From Aquibium carbonis (lineage in GTDB: Bacteria > Pseudomonadota > Alphaproteobacteria > Rhizobiales > Rhizobiaceae), in contig NZ_RWKW01000015.1 of assembly GCF_003970795.1 (NCBI RefSeq), positions 39,366 to 103,365 of the forward strand: a stretch of DNA of 64,000 nucleotides. The letters are read 5' to 3'. Each line of letters starts with the position of its first letter. The first letter of the stretch is position 1. This document shows positions 56,800-64,000 of the stretch, one piece after another. The notes under the pieces were generated by a model. The model searched no databases. It was not told where the DNA came from and saw only the letters and a program-made list of their open reading frames with translations. A program made the translations under genes and the position numbers.

Positions 56800-57723
56800 T
56801 CAGTGCTTGTCCTGGCGCAGGTAGATGCGGCCGAGGAAGGACGGCTCGCCCGAGGCGCGGCCGGCCATCGAACTCGCGACCAGAACGAGGAGCGTCAGCA
56901 GATAGGGCAGCATCATCGCCAGATAGACCGGGATGTCGGCGCCGATCGCCTGAAGGCGCGGAACGAGCGCATCGGCGCTGCCGAAGACGATCGCACCCGC
57001 CAATGCGCGCGCCGGGTTCCAGCGCGCGAAGATGACGAGCGCCACGGCGACCCAGCCGCGCGCCGCGATCATGCCCTCGACCCAGACATGGCTGGTGGCG
57101 ACACAGAGATAGGCGCCGGCGAGCCCGCAGAGCAGGCCCGACACGAGCACCGCCCCGAACTGCGCGACCTGGACGTCGATGCCGGCGACATCGGCGGCGG
57201 CCGGGTTTTCGCCCACCGCGCGCAGCCGCAGGCCGCTGCCGCTCCTCATCAGCCACCACCACAGGAGCACGACGAGAAACGGCATGGCGAGCGTGACCGG
57301 ATCCTGGACCGCGACGATGCGGCCGAGCGCCGAGCTTCGGTCGATGCCGAACATCTCGCCGAAACTCGCGATGCCGGGAAAGGTCTTCTGCATGTAGGGC
57401 CGGCCGATCACGCCGGTGAGACCGAGACCGACCGCAACGACGGCGAGGCCCGACAGCGTGTGGTCGGCGCGCATCACCACCGTTGCGATGCCGAACAGGA
57501 AGGCCAGCGCGATGCCCGCGGCGGCGCCAGCCGCGAGCGCCGCCCAGGGATCGGCGCCGGACAGGACGGCGATCGCTCCGGTCATGGCGCCGACCGCCAT
57601 CAGGCCCTCGGCGCCGAGATTGAGGATGCCCGCCCGTTCGCAGACGATGAGGCCGAGGCTCGCGAGCAGCAGCGGCGTCGCATAGCTCGGGACGATGGCG
57701 ATCCAGCCGACCAGGAAATCCAT
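56800..57723 (-). CDS. BMP-type nucleoside ABC transporter permease (second subunit)
   Basis: A 307-residue permease of the COG1079 type, starting at 57723 (MDFLVGWIAIVPSYATPLLL). Hydrophobic helices alternate with the family block RAGILNLGAEGLMAVGAMTG and GLRLRAVGENPAAADVAGI. Last gene of a four-gene operon: binding protein, ATPase, two permeases. It ends 22 bases from the converging RraA gene. Confidence 0.9.
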   Translation of the reverse strand: MDFLVGWIAIVPSYATPLLLASLGLIVCERAGILNLGAEGLMAVGAMTGAIAVLSGADPWAALAAGAAAGIALAFLFGIATVVMRADHTLSGLAVVAVGLGLTGVIGRPYMQKTFPGIASFGEMFGIDRSSALGRIVAVQDPVTLAMPFLVVLLWWWLMRSGSGLRLRAVGENPAAADVAGIDVQVAQFGAVLVSGLLCGLAGAYLCVATSHVWVEGMIAARGWVAVALVIFARWNPARALAGAIVFGSADALVPRLQAIGADIPVYLAMMLPYLLTLLVLVASSMAGRASGEPSFLGRIYLRQDKH

Positions 57724-57734
57724 ACCGTTCCTCC

Positions 57735-58790
57735 TCAGCCCGGCCGGCTCAGCGAATAGGTGCTGAAGAACTGCGCCATCAGGATCGAGATCAGCACCGT
57801 TCCCTGCACCAGCACGATCATTCCTTCGGAGATGCCGTAGAACACCTTGAGCACGCTGCCGGCGGTGAAGACGGCGCCGAGCATCACCGCCACGACGACG
57901 ACCCAGAGCGGTCTTGCCCGGGCGAGGTAGGCGATGACGATGGCGCTGAAGAGATAGCCGCTGCCCACCGACTGGTTCAGCCGGTGCTCGGTGCCGGCGA
58001 CGATCGTCATGCCGGCGAGCCCCGACAGCGCGCCGGACAAGAGCACGAGGCCGACGATCGTGCCGGTCACGGGCAAGCCGTTCGCCCGCGCGGCCCTGGC
58101 GTTGAGGCCGACCGCATCGGCATAGAAGCCGATGCGCGTGTGTTCGAGCGCGAACCAGACAAGGGCAGCGACGACGAGCACCGCATACAGACCGGCATGC
58201 AGCTGGCCCCAGCCGAGCGCACCGAACCGCGCCGCCTGGGCAAAGGCCGCCGTCACCGGGAAGCCGGTCGCCGGATCGCGCCAGGCGCCGAAGAGAAGGT
58301 GCTGCACGAGCAGGAACGCGACGCTGCCGAGAAGCAGCGTCGAGATCACCTCGCTGACGCCGAACCGAAGCTTGAGGACCAGCGGCACGGCGATCCACGC
58401 GGCCCCCATGGCAGCCGACAGCAGCAGCATCGAGGGAAGGCGCAGCCCATCCGGACCGCCGCCGGCTATCCCGAGCCACGTGGCAGCGACGGCGCCGAGC
58501 CAGAGCTGGCCCTCGACGCCGATGTTCCAGAACCGCACCCGCATGGCCACCGCCGAGGCGAGACCGACGAGCACCAGCGGCAGGGCGGCCGTCACCGTCT
58601 GGGCGAGGCCGTCGGAAGTGAGGAAGGTGGCGATCAGGAACTCGTCGACCAGCGCGTCGGCGGGCACGCCTGCCTGTACGAGAAGGGCGGCGGACACAGC
58701 GAGGCCGAAAGCCAGACCGCCGGCATAGCAAAACCCCGACAGGACGAGGCCCGGCGCCTGGCGCCGCACGAGAAACGCCGCATCAAGCAT
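57735..58790 (-). CDS. BMP-type nucleoside ABC transporter permease (first subunit)
   Basis: A 351-residue permease of the COG4603 type. The start at 58790 (MLDAAFLVRRQAPGL) overlaps the ATPase stop by eight bases. Typical blocks are FWNIGVEGQLWLGAVAATWLG and GLNARAARANGLPV. It pairs with the permease gene 11 bases downstream. Confidence 0.9.
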   Translation of the reverse strand: MLDAAFLVRRQAPGLVLSGFCYAGGLAFGLAVSAALLVQAGVPADALVDEFLIATFLTSDGLAQTVTAALPLVLVGLASAVAMRVRFWNIGVEGQLWLGAVAATWLGIAGGGPDGLRLPSMLLLSAAMGAAWIAVPLVLKLRFGVSEVISTLLLGSVAFLLVQHLLFGAWRDPATGFPVTAAFAQAARFGALGWGQLHAGLYAVLVVAALVWFALEHTRIGFYADAVGLNARAARANGLPVTGTIVGLVLLSGALSGLAGMTIVAGTEHRLNQSVGSGYLFSAIVIAYLARARPLWVVVVAVMLGAVFTAGSVLKVFYGISEGMIVLVQGTVLISILMAQFFSTYSLSRPG

Positions 58791-60336
58791 GGCCGGCCAG
58801 CAACGCTCCGATCCATTCGGGGGTGACTTCATCGATGCCGCGGCAGCCGGCGATCGCGCCCCGATTCATGACGGCGACGCGATGCGACAGCGACAACACC
58901 TCCTGCAGATCCTCGGAGATGAGAAGGCAAGCCGCGCCGCCCTCCACTGCCCGGCGGATGGCGGAGCGGACGAACTGCGTCGCCTTCATGTCGAGCCCGC
59001 GGGACGGCGAGTGGGCGACGAGAACGGTCATGCCGGTGTCGAGTTCACGCGCCAGCAGCACCTTCTGCGCGTTGCCGCCGGACAGGAGCCCGGTCTGGCG
59101 CGCGGGCGTGGCGCCGCGAATGTCGAAGGCGTCGATCGCCGTCGCGGCGGCCTTGCGCATGCGGGCCCGATCGAGGAACAGCGGCCCGCCGAAGGCGCCC
59201 TCGGAGACGGTGCTCAGCGCGAGATTGCCGGCGATGGCGAATTCGCGGATCAGGCCGCTGTCGAAGCGGTCGGAAGGAATGACGCGCAGCCCCGCCCGCC
59301 GCCGCTCGCGCGGCGAAGCGGCGGACACGTCGCGCCCAGCGAGCAGCATCGTGCCCTGCTGCGGGCGGGAGAGGCTGATCAGGCAGGACACCAGCTCTTC
59401 CTGGCCGTTGCCGCCGACACCGGCGATGCCGAGCACCTCGCCAGCGCGCAGATCGAAGCCGATCGAGGCCAGCCCCTGCGCATGCGGGCCGGCTGACAGC
59501 GTCAGGTCCGAAACGGAGAGGCGGACGTCGCCGGGCGTCGAGGCCGGTCGGCCACCGGTCGTCAGCGTCTCGCCGACCATCAGCCGCGCGACTTCGCCTT
59601 CGTCGAGCTCGGCGACCGCGGCGCCGGCAAGCACGGTCCGGCCGTGGCGCATGATGGTGACGCGGTCGCAGAAGCCGGCGACCTCGCGGAACTTGTGGGT
59701 GATGAGCACGACCGCGTGGCCCTGCCCCGCCAGCCGCCGCACGAAAGAGAGCAGCGCCTTTGCCTCCTCCTCGGTGAGGACTGCCGTCGGCTCGTCGAGC
59801 ACGAGGATGCGCGCGCCGAGCAGCAGCACCCGCACGATCTCGGCGCGCTGGCGCTCCGCCGTCGACAGGTCGGCGACGATACGGGCGGGGTCGACCGGCA
59901 GCCCGATCTCCTTCGCCTTCGCGGCAATGGCGGCGCTGGCCTGCGCGACCGTGCGCACTGCGCCACGGCGGCCGAGGCTCAGGAGGACGTTCTCGGCCAC
60001 CGTGAAGCTGTCCACGAGGCGGAAATGCTGGTGCACCATGCCCAGACCGGCGGCCGTCGCCTCCATCGGGCTGCGAGGGCTGATTGGTTCGCCGTCGATG
60101 GTCTGGACGCCTTCGTCGGCGGCATAAACGCCGGCTGCGACGTTCATCAAGGTCGACTTGCCCGCCCCATTCTCGCCGACGATCGCGTGCACCTCGCCCC
60201 AGGCGAGGGCGAAGCTGGCATCGGAGAGGGCCGGCCTTCCGTCGAAGGACTTGCCGACGCCGCTGAGATCGAGCGCAAGCGGCACGCCGGGAGACGTGGC
60301 CTCCCGGCCCCCGGGCGCGCCGGCCGGGCGCATCAT
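58783..60336 (-). CDS. BMP-type nucleoside ABC transporter ATP-binding protein (two NBDs)
   Basis: A 517-residue tandem ATPase (COG3845). NBD1 has Walker A GENGAGKST, a variant signature LSTAERQRAEIV, and Walker B ILVLDEPTAVLT. NBD2 has the degenerate Walker A GVGGNGQEE, a good signature LLSGGNAQKVLLAREL and HSPSRGLDM; such asymmetry is normal in this family. The start (ATGATG at 60336) overlaps the stop of the binding-protein gene, so the operon is tightly coupled. Confidence 0.92.
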   Translation of the reverse strand: MMRPAGAPGGREATSPGVPLALDLSGVGKSFDGRPALSDASFALAWGEVHAIVGENGAGKSTLMNVAAGVYAADEGVQTIDGEPISPRSPMEATAAGLGMVHQHFRLVDSFTVAENVLLSLGRRGAVRTVAQASAAIAAKAKEIGLPVDPARIVADLSTAERQRAEIVRVLLLGARILVLDEPTAVLTEEEAKALLSFVRRLAGQGHAVVLITHKFREVAGFCDRVTIMRHGRTVLAGAAVAELDEGEVARLMVGETLTTGGRPASTPGDVRLSVSDLTLSAGPHAQGLASIGFDLRAGEVLGIAGVGGNGQEELVSCLISLSRPQQGTMLLAGRDVSAASPRERRRAGLRVIPSDRFDSGLIREFAIAGNLALSTVSEGAFGGPLFLDRARMRKAAATAIDAFDIRGATPARQTGLLSGGNAQKVLLARELDTGMTVLVAHSPSRGLDMKATQFVRSAIRRAVEGGAACLLISEDLQEVLSLSHRVAVMNRGAIAGCRGIDEVTPEWIGALLAGHA

Positions 60337-61442
60337 TGCGCGGCGGGCATGGTGCCGGTGATGCCCTCGACGAAGTAGTTCATCGACCAGAGGGCGCCGT
60401 CGTCCAGCTTGCCGCCGGCCTCGACCGCAGTCGTGCCGTCCTGCCTGTTCAGCGGGCCCTGGAAGGGATCGAGCGTGCCGGCGACGATCGCCTGCCTGGC
60501 CGCCTCGACCTTCGCCTTGGCCTCGTCGGACACGCCGGGGCCGAATGGCGCGAGTTCGACCACGCCGGCATCCATGCCGTCGAAGGCGCCGTAAGCCTCG
60601 GGCTGCCAGGTGCCTTCGATGATCTCCCTGATCGTCGGCACCAGGTATTTTTCCCAGCGGAAGACGACGGACGTCTGGATGGTCTTCGGTGCCGCATGCG
60701 ACATGTCGAGCTGGAAACCGAAGGACGGAACGCCAGCCTTTTCGGCGACGTCGAGCGCCGACGTCGCCGACAGGTTGGTAGCGAGCACGTCGGCGTTCTG
60801 GTCGAGGATCGCCTGCGCGACCTGGCCTTCCTTCACCGGGTCCCACCAGGAGTTGGTGAAGATGGCCACGGTCTCGATTTCAGGATCGACGGAGCGCGCG
60901 CCGAGCGCGAAGCTGTTGACGTCCCAGTTGACGACGCTGACCGGGAAACCGGCGAGGATGCCGATCTTCTTGGTCTTCGTCGCCTGGCCGGCGGCGATGC
61001 CCGCGAGGTACCAGCCCTGGTAGGTGCGGGCGTAGAAGCTTTCCATGTTGGGGCCGTTTTCCGTGCCCGAGGCGCTGAGGAAGGCGACGTTGGGATAGGC
61101 CTTGGCGGCCTCGGCCATCGGCACGCTGTAGCCATAGGTGGTGCCGACGATGATGTTGAAGCCGCGCTTGACGTAGAGATCGATGGCGGCGCGCAGCTTG
61201 GTCGCTTCCTCGGGGATGTTCTCCGTGACGGCGACGGGAACCTTCAACTGTTCCTCCACGGCCTTGCGGCCGGCTTCCAGCGCCTCATTCCAGCCGCCGT
61301 CCTGGGCGGCACTTCCATAGATGAAGGCGACCTTGGGCGGACCGTCGAGCGTGAAGGCGAAGGCGGCGGTGGAGGCGAAAAGCGTTGCGGCGAGCGCAAC
61401 GAGACCGGTCAGCCCGGCATGTCCAGATCCGATTTTCGTCAT
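60333..61442 (-). CDS. BMP-family nucleoside-binding lipoprotein-like periplasmic protein
   Basis: A 369-residue Bmp (PF02608) substrate-binding protein. A cleavable signal peptide (LTGLVALAATLFASTAAFAF, no lipobox Cys) is followed by PPKVAFIYGSAAQDGGWNEA, VGTTYGYSVPMAEAAKAYP and GILAGFPVSVVNWDVNSFALG. Characterised relatives bind purine nucleosides or nucleobases. First gene of the transporter operon, divergent from the LysR gene. Confidence 0.9.
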   Translation of the reverse strand: MTKIGSGHAGLTGLVALAATLFASTAAFAFTLDGPPKVAFIYGSAAQDGGWNEALEAGRKAVEEQLKVPVAVTENIPEEATKLRAAIDLYVKRGFNIIVGTTYGYSVPMAEAAKAYPNVAFLSASGTENGPNMESFYARTYQGWYLAGIAAGQATKTKKIGILAGFPVSVVNWDVNSFALGARSVDPEIETVAIFTNSWWDPVKEGQVAQAILDQNADVLATNLSATSALDVAEKAGVPSFGFQLDMSHAAPKTIQTSVVFRWEKYLVPTIREIIEGTWQPEAYGAFDGMDAGVVELAPFGPGVSDEAKAKVEAARQAIVAGTLDPFQGPLNRQDGTTAVEAGGKLDDGALWSMNYFVEGITGTMPAAQ

Positions 61443-61593
61443 GTCGTGTTCCCCTGTTCTGTCGCGTTACGCCGCCCCTCATGCCGGCACGGGACGCTTG
61501 CGCCATGGCGAAACGTGTCGGCCGAACATCGAAACCGGCTGTTCTTGCAAGAGTGGATTGGCCCCTTGTGCAGTGCATCAAAGCCGATTACCG

Positions 61594-61656
61594 TCGTCCA
61601 TGCAACGAAAATAATCATGCCTCTTTTTAGGGCATTTTGTACAGAATCATGGACGA
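61594..61656. promoter_or_regulatory. Inverted repeat in the LysR/ABC divergent promoter
   Basis: TCGTCCAT (61594-61601) and ATGGACGA (61649-61656) are 8-base inverted arms 47 bases apart, the second ending just before the LysR GTG start. A TGC-rich TTGTGCAGTGCATCA lies at 61566. Spaced dyads like this can be LysR recall/activation sites, but this is only a candidate. Confidence 0.3.
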
Positions 61657-61662
61657 TCACCG

Positions 61663-62622
61663 GTGAATACCGAAGCACTGGCCTCTTTCGTCAAGGTTGC
61701 GGAGATGCGGTCGCTCTCGGCCGCGGCAAAGCTTTACGGGCTGCCGAAATCGACGCTGAGCCTGCACGTCAAGCAGCTTGGCGCGGATCTGGACGTGGAG
61801 TTGTTCGAGCGCTCGGGACGCAACATGCTGTTGACCGAGGCGGGGCGGACGCTGCTGGCGCATGCACGACAGATTCTGGGCAGCTGCGACGCGGCGCGGG
61901 CGGCGCTGACCGAACTGAGCGACGACGTGGCCGGCACGCTGCGCATCGGCGCCACGGGCGAGTTCGGCACCGCCTTCTATGCGCAGATGATGATCGCGTT
62001 CCGGCGGCTCTATCCGAAGGTGGAGATCGAGCTGACCTTCTTCTCGCCGCACGTGCTCTACGCTTCGGAAAGCTTCGACCAGCTCGACGCCGTGGTGTCC
62101 TGGGACGAGGGCGCGACGGAGGGCGAGACGCTGTGGACCGCCCGCTTCGCGCTGTTTGCCAGCCGCACCTATCTCGACCGGGCCGGCACGCCACGCACGC
62201 CCGCCGACCTCGCCGACCACCAGGGCATCGTGTACCGCACACCGGCGGGACTTCAGCACTGGCGGCTGCAAAAGGGTACGGCACAGGAGAGCATCCTGCC
62301 GCGGTCGAGCCTCATCGCCAACGAGTACTGGACGGTGAAGTACTTTGCCGCGGCCGGCGAAGGCATCGCCTACCTGCCGCGCTTCTTCACCGACATCGAA
62401 TGCGAGCGGGGCCACCTCGTGCCGCTGCTCGCCGACTGGGAATCGGCGGAAAAGCGGGTGAGCATTCGGCTGACGCGACCGCATGCGGCCTCGCGCAAGA
62501 TGGCGGCCTTCATGGACACCTGCCGCCGTTATTTTTCGCCCGGCTTCGAGTTCGAGGGGCCGCGCTATTTCGTCGAGACCATTCACGACCCGCAACGACC
62601 AGAAGAGGGAACACGACCATGA
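61663..62622 (+). CDS. LysR-family transcriptional regulator
   Basis: A 319-residue regulator starting with GTG at 61663. The winged helix is ALASFVKVAEMRSLSAAAKL then LPKSTLSLHVKQLGADLDVE, and the effector domain follows (GTLRIGATGEFGTAFYAQMM). It is divergent from the BMP transporter operon and overlaps the oxygenase gene by four bases (ATGA), so it probably controls one or both. Confidence 0.9.
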   Translation: MNTEALASFVKVAEMRSLSAAAKLYGLPKSTLSLHVKQLGADLDVELFERSGRNMLLTEAGRTLLAHARQILGSCDAARAALTELSDDVAGTLRIGATGEFGTAFYAQMMIAFRRLYPKVEIELTFFSPHVLYASESFDQLDAVVSWDEGATEGETLWTARFALFASRTYLDRAGTPRTPADLADHQGIVYRTPAGLQHWRLQKGTAQESILPRSSLIANEYWTVKYFAAAGEGIAYLPRFFTDIECERGHLVPLLADWESAEKRVSIRLTRPHAASRKMAAFMDTCRRYFSPGFEFEGPRYFVETIHDPQRPEEGTRP

Positions 62623-63677
62623 AAGCAGTGGAAACGGGGAACGGCGTCCGCGTCCTCAAGGGCGGCGGGCTCGATCCGCAGCGGATCAGCTTCGACAGCA
62701 TTCCGATCATCGATCTGGAGCCGATGTTCAGCGGCGATGCGGAGGCCAAGGCGAGGCTCGCCGCGGAACTGCGCAAGGCCTGTACCGAGGTCGGGTTCCT
62801 CTACATCAAGAACCACCATGTGCCGAAGGCGGTGATCGACGAGACCTTCGCCGTGGCCGAAAGCTATTTTTCGCTGCCTGACGACGTGAAGATGGCCAAC
62901 CACGTGTCGAAATCGAAGAACAACCGCGGCTATGCGGCCATGCTGGAGGAAAACACCGACCCCACCGGGCGCGGCGACCTGCACCAATCCTTCGACATCG
63001 CGCTGGACGTGCCGGCGGACGATCCGGACGTGCTGGCCGGCAAGGTGCTGTACGGACCCAACCAGTGGCCGGAAGGCCAGCCGGCGTTCCGCGCCGCGCT
63101 GGAAACCTATCATCGCGAGATGCTGACGCTGAGCGGCCGGCTGCTGCACGCCTTCGCGCTGGCGCTCGGCCTCGACGAAACCTATTTCGACGGCATGGTG
63201 GACAAGCCGCTGGCGACGCTGCGGGTGCTGCACTACCCGCCGCAGTTCGGCGAGATCGACGACCGGCAGATCGGCATCGGCGCGCATTCCGATTATGAGT
63301 GCTTCACCATCCTGGCGCAGAAGGAAGGCATCTCGGCGCTGCAGGTGCTGAACGCTTCGGGCGAGTGGATCGCCGCCGACCCGATCCCGGGCTGCTTCGT
63401 CGTCAACATCGGCGACCAGATGGCGCGCTGGACAAATGACCTGTTCGCCTCGACCGTGCACCGGGCGATCAACCGTTCTGGCAAGGAGCGCTACTCGATC
63501 CCGTTCTTCTTCGGCCCGAACTACGACACTGTCGTGGAGGCGCTGCCGAGTTGCGTCGACGAGGACCATCCGGCGAAATACGAGCCGGTGACCTCGGGCG
63601 ACTACGTCAACGGCCGCTTCGCCGCGACCTTCGCGCATTATGCCGAGGCGCAGAAGCGGGAGGCCGGCACGGCCTGA
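62619..63677 (+). CDS. 2-oxoglutarate/Fe(II) oxygenase, isopenicillin-N-synthase-like family
   Basis: A 352-residue non-haem iron oxygenase (DIOX_N plus 2OG-FeII_Oxy). The start IPIIDLEPMFSGDAEAKARL is typical. The iron triad is His223-x-Asp225 (GAHSDYECFTI) and His281 (STVHRAIN); the oxoglutarate-binding Arg291-x-Ser293 is in RYSIPFFFG. The same family includes thymine-7-hydroxylase, so hydroxylation of a nucleobase-like substrate imported by the neighbouring transporter is plausible but unproven. Confidence 0.88.
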   Translation: MKAVETGNGVRVLKGGGLDPQRISFDSIPIIDLEPMFSGDAEAKARLAAELRKACTEVGFLYIKNHHVPKAVIDETFAVAESYFSLPDDVKMANHVSKSKNNRGYAAMLEENTDPTGRGDLHQSFDIALDVPADDPDVLAGKVLYGPNQWPEGQPAFRAALETYHREMLTLSGRLLHAFALALGLDETYFDGMVDKPLATLRVLHYPPQFGEIDDRQIGIGAHSDYECFTILAQKEGISALQVLNASGEWIAADPIPGCFVVNIGDQMARWTNDLFASTVHRAINRSGKERYSIPFFFGPNYDTVVEALPSCVDEDHPAKYEPVTSGDYVNGRFAATFAHYAEAQKREAGTA

Positions 63678-63698
63678 CCAGACCAGCAGCGGCCGCCC

Positions 63699-63800
63699 TC
63701 AGACGAGCAGGTGCGACAACGACGGAACCGGCATGACCACGATCGGACTTCCGTCGCGCACCGCCTCATGAAGGTGGCCCACGTCCTGGTGGAGGTGGCT
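63699..63800 (-). pseudogene. Possible 3' end of a disrupted minus-strand gene
   Basis: The minus frame ending at 63699 reads ...HEAVRDGSPIVVMPVPSLSHLLV and has normal high-GC codon use. Upstream of ~63805 the same frame turns into low-GC, non-protein-like sequence. This could be a gene tail cut by an insertion, but no family was recognised. Confidence 0.25.
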
Positions 63801-64000
63801 CGGGGAAACTGGACACCCTGGATAAGTGGAATTTCTGCCTGAGATCGGCATGATGCCGTGAACGGCAGAGACCATGAGCAGACTTCTCTGGAAGCAGTCT
63901 ACGGCCGCACTAACTCTAAAATCGAAAATCATTTCAAAGTGAGCGACCCGAGACATAGGTGACGGAACGTACCGGACACATGGGTAACACTTTCCGTTTT
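63801..64000. mobile_element. Probable insertion-sequence remnant or end at the window edge
   Basis: Base composition falls to about half G+C by eye, against the high-60s elsewhere. No conserved ORF is open. The phrases gaaactggacacc (~63806) and acacatgggtaacactttcc (~63978) resemble terminal regions of rhizobial insertion sequences as I recall them. No transposase is visible within the window, so family and extent cannot be given. Confidence 0.35.

Overview
This window comes from a high-GC alphaproteobacterium of the order Hyphomicrobiales (Rhizobiales), probably a Mesorhizobium/Phyllobacteriaceae-like organism. The main evidence is a conserved housekeeping block running tlpA-argH-lptM-lysA-TIGR02302-trmB-metK-HTH regulator-lnt-ybeX-ybeY-phoH-miaB and olsA-rimI-tsaB, an order I know from rhizobia. 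Other rhizobial marks are an mbfA gene under an Irr-type iron control element, two phasins with PhaR-like sites, and a NasT/NasS-controlled nitrate assimilation cluster. No tRNA, rRNA, CRISPR array or prophage was seen.

Layout. 1-2.9 kb: the 3' part of a copper-exporting P1B ATPase followed by a CueR-type regulator, then a truncated YdeI-like remnant. 3.4-7.3 kb: two phasins, a DUF445 membrane protein, a GNAT acetyltransferase whose stop codon lies inside a perfect 42-bp palindrome, and a possible small ORF. 7.3-23.4 kb: the housekeeping block, with an NAD-dependent epimerase inserted between lnt and ybeX. 23.5-27.7 kb: two tandem methyl-accepting chemotaxis proteins with almost the same signalling half and different sensor halves. 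27.9-32.2 kb: olsA-like acyltransferase, rimI, tsaB, and malate synthase G. 32.4-34.0 kb: MbfA iron exporter and a DUF892 ferritin-like protein, separated by a terminator. 34.4-39.5 kb: a lone hydantoinase/oxoprolinase A-type protein, a TetR regulator, an MFS exporter, and a BtuF-like binding protein without a signal peptide.

39.6-51.8 kb is a complete assimilatory nitrate regulon: nasT-nasS, then a 351-bp leader, then nrtABC-nirBD-nasA-cysG. Nitrate is imported by NrtABC, reduced by NasA to nitrite and by NirBD to ammonium; CysG supplies siroheme for NirB. NasS senses nitrate and releases the RNA-binding protein NasT. The leader holds what looks like the NasT target: two hairpins with A1/G4 hexanucleotide loops, the second overlapping the 5' arm of a strong intrinsic terminator, downstream of a sigma-54-like promoter.

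51.9-63.7 kb is catabolic and transport accessory DNA: a fumarylpyruvate hydrolase/maleylpyruvate isomerase-like pair, a GntR regulator divergent from an L-arabinonate-dehydratase-type enzyme and an RraA-like aldolase, a four-gene BMP-type nucleoside ABC transporter, and, divergent from it, a LysR regulator overlapping a thymine-7-hydroxylase/IPNS-family 2-oxoglutarate oxygenase. The last ~200 bases drop to about half GC and look like an insertion-sequence remnant beside a broken gene end.
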